Notes under the pieces: model-generated
The model's input: the letters and a program-made list of their open reading frames with translations, nothing else
The model's database searches: none
Told to the model about the DNA's origin: nothing
From: Poa pratensis
Lineage: Eukaryota > Streptophyta > Magnoliopsida > Poales > Poaceae
DNA: 64,000 nt
Direction of reading: 5' to 3'
Assembly: GCA_947311845.1 (NCBI GenBank)
Contig: CAMZMU010000116.1
Span: 1,048,147-1,112,146 of the forward strand
Translations under genes and position numbers: made by a program
Part shown: positions 48,838 through 59,024 of the stretch, in pieces
Position numbering within the stretch: position 1 is the first letter of the stretch
Layout of the letters: every line of letters begins with the position of its first letter

Positions 48838-51652
48838 ATGAGCAAGCAATCAAGCCAAGATACGCTGGATTCCATTTTTCCCAAAGAGAAGCCAAATTTA
48901 GCCACTCGATCTGGAAGAGTACCACGTCCTCGCATTCTTATAGGTGAGGAATTCTGTAGGCTTTATTCATGCAGGTGAGAAGCCAAATGTAGATGCTACT
49001 ACATATCATCACATTCCTTTGCCACTTGTTCTTTCTAAATGCAGGTGAGGATGCTACTGCTTCACAAGGAGGCCGAGGGGGCAGGGGAAGGCCACCTATA
49101 GGAGGCCGTGTAGTGAGGGTACGAGGCAGGGGAAGACCTCCTACAGGACGTCATGCGGTTCAGACTCCTTCCTCCAGCGACATACCCTGCGCCAATGGCA
49201 GTGGGATGGACGAGGCCGAGAGGAGGAGCGGAGTGGGGAGGATGGTGGGGAGGAGGGTGGGGAGGAGGGTGGCGAGGATGGTGGGGAGGATGGTGGGGAG
49301 GAGGGTGGGGAGGATGGTGGGGAGGATGATGGGGAGGAGAATGGTGGGGAGGATGGTGGGGAGGTCCCGAAGGTCAAGTTGCGTGGAATTGCCAAGGTCC
49401 CTGACAAACCATCTACTGAGGAGGCGAAATGGTTCATAACTCCAAACCAGAAAGGGTAAATGGACCCGGTTCATAATATTTTGATTCTAATAGTTGAACA
49501 TATACTAATACTATGATTCTTGTGCAGCAATTGGGACTTTGTTGGACCCCAGGGCGATGCCAAGTTTCCTAATGGGATAATTACTGTTTTGCTGAAGAGG
49601 CAATGGCCGGGTCTGTACAACCCAACTGATGACCCGCAGGCCAGCAAGGTGTTAGCAACGAGGTGGAGCGACTATGAAGCTGCCAAGAACTCACCATTCG
49701 AGACTCATTCGAATGCTGTCTACACTAAATTTTGGGCAAGTTTTATTTAAAAGTGCACAAGTCTATCAAAGTTCATCACCAATCACTAACTTCTCTTTCT
49801 TACACATGATTGTAGGAATTCTATAGAGTTCCACCGGAAAAGAAGGTCAAGGCAGACAAGGTCTTTGTGGAAGCTGCGAAGAAGTTGGTACGGCAGATGA
49901 TATACGAGGCTAAATTTGTGGCCATCTCGCACTACTACGGCATTGTTCTCAATCAGAAAATGACAAAGAAAAGAATGAGGGATGAGAATATTACGATGCC
50001 GAAGCAGCACTTCATGGACGTAAGTAACATGTCTTTTTTTTCCCTTATTTGTGCAAAAGATAACAGAGAGGAATCACTTCCATGGTATCAGTCTTTTTCT
50101 TATCTGTTGATGACAAATAACTTACTTGCTAGTAGTTTTTCTCTTGACAAATCACTTGCTTGCTTCATAGTCACTTACTTGCTTCCAATGTAATGAGTAA
50201 TATGCTTACTTGCTTGCTTGCTTCCAATGAAGATGAGTAATATACTTATTTGCTTCCAATGTCTCAGCCTTTTGCTTCAGTGTAATGCCTAGCAGCTAAG
50301 TAAAATACAAACTGTGTCAAGGGAGGGTGCCTAAGAAATTCTATTTTGATTATTCAGGTGATTCCTGATTGGGCCCATGGTCAGCGGGATGCATGGTCGG
50401 CTTTGGTGGATAGGTGGATAGGGGAAGATGCATAGTTCTTGGCCACGAGCAGTACCAACTCTAGCAATCGTGGCAATAAAGGAACACACTGTCAAGGGAA
50501 TCGGAGTGATCGCCGCTTCCAGAAGCACTTGGTATATATACATGGAACATCCTCCTTTAATTTTCTTGCATGTTGCTATTTATGCATAACCTTTCATTTT
50601 GACGTTGCAGGAGGCCCAACAGAAGCAGCCGGTCTCAGAAATGAGGGCATGGAAGCTTGGCCGTCAGATGCCGACAGCTGCCAATGACGGTGCCACGCAC
50701 TACGGCAAAACCACCAAGTATGCAGACGACTATTGTGATGAGTTTAGACGGCAGCATGGGGCTGAATCCAATCCCGAAGAGTCAGATATTGATCCAAAGG
50801 TGGCGATCTTGGCGGGACACGGCAAGCCGCATGGCCGCCACCCCTTTTTTGACAGCATAATCGAGACAGACCTGACATATTCACAGATCCGACCTTCCAG
50901 CCCGAGCGGGAGTATGTCTACCCTACATCGTTTACGCTCGTGGGCCGCCACTGTAAGTATCTTCTCCCATTTTTCCGACTTTCATTCTTGCATGGCTATT
51001 CTTATGTGATTCATTATGGAATGACTTTCATTCTTGCATGGCTATTCTTATGTGATTCATTATGGAATATTGCAGCACCAGCAGGTTGAAGCTTACACAC
51101 AGCTTCAGCGGCAACATAATGTAGATGTCAAGGAATACCAGGCGGCTCAGTCTAAGGCGCAGGAGTACAATTTTCAATTCATCGCGGTTAGTTGCCCATT
51201 GTCACAAAGAGCAATATTTTTCTACTTTGGCCACTTTTAACCTTCTTTGTGATGCATGATGATCTTTTCTGAACTAACCTGTAGGCGATGACCGAGTTTG
51301 CTGCTAATGGGAATCCGCCGCAGTTGGGACCTCCACCACCACTACCTCCACCGTTCCCAATATTGCCAACCCTGGAAGAATTCTTGACAAGTGCCGCATC
51401 TACTCCGGTTAGTCGGACTCTTCACGAACTTGTAGTGATCATTTTTTGGACAATTGTAGTTACTCTTGCTCAAACTGGCAGGGATCAAGTGCATCCAATG
51501 CCTTCTTTGCTCGTACTACTACCGGTGGTCTCTTCCTTGGTGGTACTGCTACCAGTGCTGGTGGTCACTCAACTCCTGGCACCCGTACTCCTGGTTCACA
51601 AAGCCCACAGACACCAGGTCATGTTGGCACTCATCAGGACAGTGACTGTTAG
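48838..51652 (+). pseudogene. Ptta/En/Spm-type second gene of CACTA-M, nine exons, with stop codon
   Basis: Proposed exons: 48838-48943, 49045-49455, 49528-49735, 49816-50019, 50358-50531, 50611-50952, 51076-51186, 51285-51407, 51482-51652. Signs of a plant Ptta/En/Spm-type protein are VIPDWAHGQRDAWSALVDRWIG and the block GHGKPHGRHPFFD...YSQIR. Intron 3 seems to start with GC (TGG|GCAAGT). A Gly/Glu/Asp-rich region (49220-49370) needs a frame change from the Arg/Gly-rich start of exon 2, and an in-frame TAG lies at 50433-50435. In related elements this gene is the partner of Tnp2 and may bind the subterminal repeats. The two lesions suggest decay. Confidence 0.7.
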
Positions 51653-51905
51653 TCAGTGCTTGTACTGAACGTGTTAAGTCATGTTGTGTTGCTACTTGTA
51701 CTGGTCATATTGTGTTTGTACTACTATCTATGTGTGGATTTGGTGTTGATGGTAATATATATGAGGGTGTGATGATGATGCTATTTCTGTATGAGGGTGT
51801 GATGATGCTATTTCTGTATGAAATGTATAGTTTATGAATTTATATGCACCTGTAGCAATTTTAATTCGCAGGGACGGCAAAAAGCAAACCAAAAAAAAAC
51901 AATTG
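51653..51905. other. 3' untranslated and spacer region of CACTA-M
   Basis: AT-rich with a short GTATGAGGGTGTGATGATG duplication (about 51759-51820); probably transcript end of the Ptta-type gene. No other feature seen. Confidence 0.4.
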
Positions 51906-52490
51906 GTCATATCTAAGCCGACGGCAAAGGCCGTCGGCACATCGCTTCCCAGGATGAACCAGCACCAGAACTACGCCGACGGTTCGGCCGTCGGCATAGC
52001 TATTGCATAATGTCCCAGCGTAAACGCAATGAGCCGTCGGCACAACAAAATAGCAGGATGTCGCGGTGCATGACACGTGGCCACTGTGCCGACGCAAACA
52101 GCCGTCGGCAAACTCAGAGCCGTAGGCATATATGTTTGCCTATGCCGACAGTGCGGCCGTCGGCATAGACCTGTGGCTGGGACCCACCAGGTGCTCCGAG
52201 CGACAGACACGTGGGTGCATATGCCGACGGACAGGCCGTCGGCAACTAGTCCGACGCCATCAAACCTGACCGTCAGTCAGTTTCGTTTGCCGACAGCTTT
52301 TTTAGTGTCGACGGTACGTTATAACCGTCGGCACACATGTATATGCCGACGGATATTTGATCCCGACGGTTGGTCCGTCCTACGCCGACGGAGAAGAAGA
52401 CGACGGCCGGATGCCGACGGTGGCCGTCGGCATAGAGTAATGCCGACGGGTTTCCTATCTTTGCCGACGGTTCTTGGCCGTCGGGAACGA
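51906..52490. repeat. Right subterminal repeat cluster of CACTA-M
   Basis: More than 15 copies of GCCGACGG / CCGTCGGC and variants in both orientations, denser than at the left end, as usual for CACTA 3' ends. Confidence 0.88.
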
Positions 52491-52510
52491 CAGCTTTTCC
52501 CGTAGTGATA

Positions 52511-55486
52511 GCATGTATAGATACCAAGAAGTTCACTATTGCACAACTCATGGAAAGTTCGGCACATGTTGGGATTTATTAATTTAAAGTTTGGCACCTG
52601 ATGCCTTCCATCTAAAAAAGAAAGTACCAGGTCAGAAAATATTACAACGAGTACCAAACTCACAAAACTCACTAGTAGCATAGCAAGTATATCGACAGAA
52701 AGCAATTCGAATATTAAGATCCAGATACCAGCTAGCAATTAAATCACTGGTCCAAGAAGAAGGCTAGTCGAGTCGTTTTATCCTGCATATGATAGGCACA
52801 CATAATCAAGGATATACAGAATCTACAACAGAAGCCTTTTCAAGTAATTTACAGCACATAAGCTGAAGACATCCGATCCTACATATGATAGACATGCTCG
52901 ACCAAACTCGTTGTCTGGATGTGTTATACGAGTACCAAATTCAAAAATATATCCACAAAAAACAATTCGAAAATTAAGATCCAGCTACCAACTAGCAATT
53001 AAACCACTGGTCCAAGAACAAGGCTCGGCGGCTCGTTATCTGCACGACAATATACCAACAAGGCTAACCTCCAAGGCACAAGCAAGACACACTATCAACA
53101 TTTGCGGAATAATTTGTCCAATAGGTGGCGGGACGATTATACCAAACAAATGGCAAGAGACTTTCTTTACAACACTACTGTTGAGTGGTACTCAGTACTA
53201 ATTAAGCCTAGTTCGTCAACATTTGATTGAGAATTCAATTTGGTCACATGAAACAATTAGCACTGCAAGCAAGACTGCAAGATAATAACACAGTTTAAAA
53301 CTCTAATCAGCGACAAATACAACTGGACTGTATAGATATACCATCGTTTTCATGATTGATACGCTACCATCAGGAAAAGCCTGAAAACTCACTAGTAGCA
53401 TAGCAAATATATCCACAGACTCACCCCCATGGCATGAGCAAGACACACCATCAAAATTTGCGGAATAATTTCCAAGAGTTCGCGTGACAATTACACAGTG
53501 CTCATAACTCCCATCTACTCATCACACTCGAAAGGTGTTTGCAAGGTACATTCTTTACATAAAAAATACCAAACAAATGGCAAGGGACTTTCTTTACAAC
53601 CCTCATGTTGAGTTGAGTCAGTATTCAGTACTTATTAAGCCTAGTCCGTCAACATTTGTTTGAGTATTCAATTTGGTCACATGAAAAAATTAGCACTGCA
53701 AGCAAGACTGCGAGATAATAACACAGTTTCAAACTCTAATCAACGACAAATACAACTGGACTGTAAAGCTACCATTGTTTTCATGCTTGATACGCTACCA
53801 TCAGGAAAAGCCAACTATCATGTATGTTTGAGCACGAAACTGAGGTTTAGGCATGCCTTGGGCATGCATAAATGCTAACAAATTCACTATTGCGCAACAC
53901 ATAAAAACTGAGCATGAATTTAACCAAAGGGAAGTACCAGGTTAGATAATATAACCTGGAGTACCCAATTCTAAACCTCAGTACCGACTAGAACATCGAT
54001 CGGTGGCAAGAAGAGGAAACCGAGAATATACCTAGACTATGGAGGTGTTGAAGAGGCCACCACTGCCACGGTGGCGCCACAGTGAACTCGACGTCGTCGC
54101 ATGGCAGTGAGGAAGGAAGCGGAGGGTCATCCAGGCCTACAACCCACAGCCAGCACAACAGCAGCACCAAGACTCTTCCTGAGGAAAGACCCAAGTTAAC
54201 TTCCAGTGAGGAAGGAAAACAAAAAACGAATAGGACAATTGTGTAATGCAAGGCCATACTACCCTGACACTAGAATTTGCTAGCATTATATAATCGTTTT
54301 GATGTCCGGAATGGCCGGAGAACATACCAACCATGGCTTTATGGTTGTAATATAACAAAGCAAACAGAGGAAAGAGACAAAGCAAACAGAGGAAAGAGAC
54401 GAGGAAACTGGGAACTTACCAAAACCACGGAGGCGTTGAAGAAGACTGCCGCTGCCACAGTTGCGGTACAGAGGTGAAGGAGGAAGCGCAAGCGCCAGCG
54501 GCTAGCACTGGCGCAGTCAGAACGGCGTGGACACGCCTGATTCGGTGGCTATGGATCCATCCTGGCCAGCTCCACTTCTCCCCTGCGTGCCCTGTAAAGG
54601 ATGGAAATATGGTCAGATACTTAGGGAAAATCTCCAAATTTAATAAGAGTCAATAGCATGTTCTTGTAACAACCAAGATAGAATGATAACATTTGATTGA
54701 GTCAGCACTCAGTACTAATTAAGCCTAGTTCATCAACATTTGATTGAGCATTCAATTTGGGTCACATGAAAAATTAGCACTCCAAGCAAGACTGCGAGAT
54801 AACAACACAGTTCCAAACTCTAATCAGCGACAAATACATCTGGACTGTATAGGTACTATCGATTTCATGCTTGATACGCTACCATCAGGAAAAGCCAACT
54901 ATCATTGGATAGCCAAATCTTAGAAATCATACAACAAGCAGGAACATCTAAACCAGCAAAAGCCAGAGCACATCACAAATATGAGTGTTACATAGCATGT
55001 ATAGGAGAGAGGATAGGAAACAGAAACTGACCTAAACCTAGGAGGCCGAGAAGAAAGCCAAAGCCATCGCTGCCACGGTTGTGGCATGGTGAACTCACAG
55101 CCATCACACGACAGCGAGGGCGGTGGTGAAGGAGGGAGTAGTCAAAGCCGATGGCGTTGAAGAAGACTGCAGCTGCCACAGTTGTGGTACAGAGGTGAAG
55201 GATGAAGCACAGGAGCCACCGCTGCCACAGCCAGAACGGCGGGGACACGCTGGATTCGGTGGCTATGGCTCCATCCTGGCTAGCTCCACTTCTCCTCTGC
55301 TCCCCTGTAAAGGATGGTAGTATAGAAAATACTTAGGGAAAATCTTCAAGTTTAATAAGAGTCATATAAATCAAACCAAACAGCATGTTCTTGTAACAAC
55401 CAAGATGAGCGTGTATAGTTCTAAGCAATTAAGAATTGCACTGCACATACACTGTGATTCAATAGAGTGGATAGATTCAGCAGTAT
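52511..55486. other. Locally duplicated AT-rich region without a clear gene
   Basis: A block of about 180 bp (CAGTACT(A/T)ATTAAGCCTAGT ... GCTACCATCAGGAAAAGCC) occurs at about 53190-53380, 53625-53815 and 54705-54900. A GAGTACCAAA...AACCACTGGTCCAAGAA block occurs at about 52655-52760 and 52928-53025. A GC-rich exon-like piece containing GAAGAAGACTGC(C/A)GCTGCCACAGTTG is found near 54440 and 55160, and a related one near 54040 and 55060. Whether these are exons of a minus-strand gene is unclear. Confidence 0.45.
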
Positions 55487-55501
55487 GCACAACACAGATA
55501 T

Positions 55502-56692
55502 ACACGAAATAGGCTTGCGCCCCGCTATATTAATATAGCAACCACCCGATACAACTGATAACGCTGGGGCAAACAGCACAATCAAGACCAAGAGGAAAAC
55601 AAAAGAAAGAAAAAGAAAAAAAATGTCAACAACGCTAGATCGACAAAAGCGAAGAAGACTCGCAACTGTTGCGCCCTCCGGAGAATTCCACCACGCTCCC
55701 GTGCCGTCGGATTGCCACGTACCAAGCACCACCTCTAAGAAGGAATGCGACGACAACGACGCTGCTGCCCGGACTGATCCTAGGATTTCTCCCGGTACAC
55801 GGATGGGAGTGGGGAAGGGTACACCGACGCCCTTCAAGAAGGATGGCGGCACCCGAAGGCGTCACTATGTCAGCGCCGGTAAGAACCGACCGGGATTTCT
55901 CCCAACCCCCGACACTCCACACCTCGGTCAAACCGTAAGCTCCACCTAACTCGCCGTCCACGAACATACGCCAACAGTATTGAAATCATCCACGACGTCT
56001 CACCATGGCAATTGTTGTGAGGCCAGCCGAGCCGGAAAGAGCGACTCGTAGATAGGGGACGACAATACCGCAGTCTCGTGGGAGGGCACAACCTCCACCG
56101 CCGAAGGCAGTAGCAGACCGGACGCAACAGCAGGAGCACACCGGACCACCTGCCCGGCCGGGCCCAAATCGGGCCCGTGAAGCTCCCGCCGCCACGCTGC
56201 AGCAGACGTGACCGCTGTACTCGCCATCCCCAACACGAGCTACTGTTCAGCCCAACCGGAGGCGGCAGAACGGAGCACGGGTCGGCCCGCCCTTACCCAG
56301 ATCGGGCCCAAAGGGCCCAGATCTGGGCCTGGAGGGCACGGCCGGCCGTCCAAGTCCGCACCACGCCGCCACCGCCGCCAAGGAGCAGCGCCTACACCCC
56401 ACCGCCATCCGGCCTGCGCCGGAACGTCGCCAGCCGAGCTGCACCGCCGTCAGCTGGAAGATCCTCGCGAATCCCCACCAAGCGCGCGGGTAGAAGCAGT
56501 CCGCCGCCGCCGGCACCGCGCGGGCGATGCCCGGCGGCCCTCGCCGGCGGCGGCGGGGAGGGAGAAGGTGAGGAGAAGGTCTGGGGGAGGAAGCGCTTGG
56601 CGGCTCGTCCCATCGCCCGCGGGGACGAGCGGAACGAGCGAAGGGTTTTTTTCTCTTCCTTCTGCTCGGCAGCTTCACGCGTCAGCCAATCC
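55502..56692 (-). mobile_element. LINE-derived insertion, internally deleted, minus orientation
   Basis: A 1,191-bp segment is flanked by the 15-bp direct repeat GCACAACACAGATAT (55487-55501 and 56693-56707). On the minus strand its end reads TTAATATAGCGGGGCGCAAGCC, which resembles the 3' ends of grass LINEs, and its start is GC-rich like a LINE 5' leader. No reverse transcriptase is present and no poly(A) tail is left. Long target duplications of this kind are made by target-primed reverse transcription. Confidence 0.65.
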
Positions 56693-56859
56693 GCACAACA
56701 CAGATATCATAACCATGATACTGGAACAGCACTACGTTGAAATTATGTAAACGCAAAACAAGCACACACTGCCATGGCACGACGGCCATTACCCAAAGCA
56801 CCATGCGAACCACTACTCAATAGCAAGGCAACAAAAAATTCGAGCGCGGCCAGAGAAAA

Positions 56860-58160
56860 ATATGACCTTCGGGTGGCGATGTCGACAAGTTCCTGAACAG
56901 CAGCGTCCAGATCGCCGAGGTGGGCATTGGGGGCGAGCAGCTTGACACTACCTGCATAAATCAGGACACTTGGAATCAGGAAGACATAGTTAAATGTTTA
57001 GAACATATATAATTTTTCATATACAAAGCATAACTTTATATACAAAGCATAACTAGTTCAGAACACGAAAATGACTCCAATACTTGACAGTTGAGGACCT
57101 AAGAGTACCAGCTTTTCACATACAAGCATAAATGGCTTTCTGCAGTTACAAGGACATTTCAAGCTAGACCTAGACAAGAAACAATGATCATTGAGGAAGA
57201 AACGCACTAGCTCACTAAAAACAAGTTGTTCCAAATTTCAGTAGGCCACCGTAACTCACAGGAAGCACGGGTGAGTGAGGCTAAGGCTCCTGATTAACTC
57301 CGGTATGGTGCCCCGCAGTAGGTTGCTCGACAGATCCCTGTGTTTAGCACAAACATCAGATCAACAACCGATAAGCATTGGAGTAAGAAAATAAAGAACA
57401 ACAAGGGCATCCAGTCGAAGGGGGCAACGGTGTGTGAAGAGATAGCCTACAGGATGGTGAGGAGGAAGAGGCGATCAATCACCGGGACGGATGCACCCTT
57501 GGAGGTACGTACTTGGCTCTCAGGAAACTGGACAAATAGACAATCAAACACTCATATATTTCAGTTTAGCAGAAATATGCTGAACTAGTACCAGGTAAAA
57601 TGGAATGAGCTAGCATAGTGTAATCGGGAGCGTAGTGTACTGGTAGCAGTAGCATACATTGCTCTGAGCTTGGAGCAGTTCTTGGTCTCCACGGGGATGT
57701 GACCGTGCAAGACGCCGTTCTGGTGCACAGCTCTGGAGGTAACAATGCGGGGAAGAAGGCAGTAGAGATTGCTGCACGTAAGGCAGATATCTGCAGGGGG
57801 AAACACGGAGATTATTCAGTCATTCACGGACACCAATCAAGAACCCAATCGGGGCAAATCTTGGGGCAAGCTAATTAAGCAAAAGAGCAAATCTAATACC
57901 GATGGAAAATGAGGGGAAAGAAGAATGGACATACATGGACTGAGGTCGCAGGGGTCGCCGTCCGCGAGCCTCAGCCTCCCCGGCAGCCACGGCGATGGAA
58001 TCGACCGGCGAGAAGGTCCCGGAGCTGCGCCGTCGCGTCGTGATGGCCGGAATGCAGCACGACGGCCAAGCGCGCGACGCAGCCAGCGAGTTCGACGGAG
58101 CCGCGCGCATCGCTGCACACGCGCTCCGGCGAACAAGCCGGCCGCGACGCCATGGTTAAT
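56860..58160 (-). pseudogene. Fragmentary leucine-rich-repeat gene
   Basis: Exon-like blocks on the minus strand, right to left: an Arg/Ala-rich N-terminal part ending in RLRLADGDPCDLSP (about 58160-57940), a block with TCSNLYCLLPRIV and QNGVLHGHIPVETKNCSKLR (57790-57658), an LRR (57337-57260, DLSSNLLRGTIPELIRSL), and a possible further exon LLAPNAHLGDLDAAVQELVDIA (about 56953-56870). GDPCD followed by IP-type repeats is the pattern of plant LRR receptor N-terminal caps. The rest of the repeats, the membrane segment and a kinase are absent, and no complete frame can be built. I regard it as a remnant; gene identity is open. Confidence 0.4.
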
Positions 58161-58739
58161 TCGTGGCGCGCACCGTCGTCGCCTCTCATCAGCTGGGAAA
58201 GGGAAGAGGAGCAAATGAGGTTAGGGTTTGTGGTTGGGGTCCTTTTGTTCCGACCAGGCTCAACAGCTGCCGTCGATCTGCATCGGACGGCTGTAAGCGA
58301 AATGGGCTTTCGATCGAGCAGGACGATGCCGTCGATCTGCATGCCTTGAGTTTCTTTTCATTTTCTTCTCAAATGTCCCGCTCGCCTTCTGCTCAGATTT
58401 GGTTGTTCCCGCTCGTTTTGGTACATTTGCATTTGCATGTCATGCCAGAACACGTTCCTAGTTCATTGGATGGACATTCACTAGTAGAAAAACCATATTT
58501 GGTTCAGGACCGCCCTAGCCATTAGCCCCGGTTCAGGTAAAAACCGGGACCAGTGCCTGGCACTGGTCCCGGTTCGAGTTGCCACGGCCCCGTGGACCAT
58601 TGGTCCCGGTTCGGTTGGGGGTATTGGTCCCGGTTCTTGGCACGAACCGGGACCAAAGCTCCAGAGCCAGACACGTGGCGTGCGGCGGAGCTTTGGTCCC
58701 GGTTCGTGCCAAGAACCGGGACCAATACCCCTCCCTGCC

Positions 58740-58747
58740 TATAAATA
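58740..58747 (+). promoter_or_regulatory. TATA box of the CACTA-R transposase
   Basis: CTGCCTATAAATAACCCCCACC lies just behind the last subterminal palindrome and about 285 bp before the transposase start, followed by a CT-rich stretch as is usual for grass transcription starts. The motif is visible; its use is inferred. Confidence 0.6.
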
Positions 58748-59024
58748 ACCCCCACCCCCTTCTCTCTCTAATTTTTTTTCTTGGATTGGTGGGAAGTGGG
58801 TGCTATTTTTTTTTCCTTTGCCACGCACAAGATGTGTTCGATGAAATGCCCGACCCACACTTAAGTTCACACAAAATGATATCCTCGGCCGAGGTTAGCA
58901 ACTTTATCCTTTTCGTCTGTAATTGATACAGAAATATTGCACGTGTCGATGTACGGTGGTCATTTCACTATTCAAGATGTTATTGTAATGGTATTTGATA
59001 AACTTAATTATATATATGATGCAG

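Larger units (their letters stand above)
37078..52507 (+). mobile_element. CACTA-M: complete CACTA (En/Spm) element with divergent gene units
   Basis: The 15,430-bp element starts CACTACGGGAAAACG and ends in the complement of CACTACGGGAAAAGC. ATA flanks both ends (37075-37077, 52508-52510), a 3-bp duplication as produced by CACTA transposases. Subterminal regions (about 37105-37480 and 51910-52490) are packed with GCCGACGGC in both orientations. Inside are, from left to right: a B3-like gene on the minus strand, a leader exon in mirror copy, a 12-unit tandem array, the second leader exon, a Tnp2-type transposase and a Ptta/En/Spm-type gene on the plus strand. Both transposase genes have lesions, so it would need help in trans to move. 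Confidence 0.95.

Noticed and set aside
49141..49474. Minus-strand frames with Ser/Pro repeats (SPPSSPPSS...) opposite the Gly/Glu-rich stretch
   Set aside because: Shadow of the GGGGAGGAT repeat in exon 2 of the Ptta-type gene; no other support.
53000..57000. Complete LRR receptor kinase gene spanning 53-58 kb
   Set aside because: Only N-terminal LRR pieces are visible; no transmembrane segment or kinase motifs were found, and frames are inconsistent.
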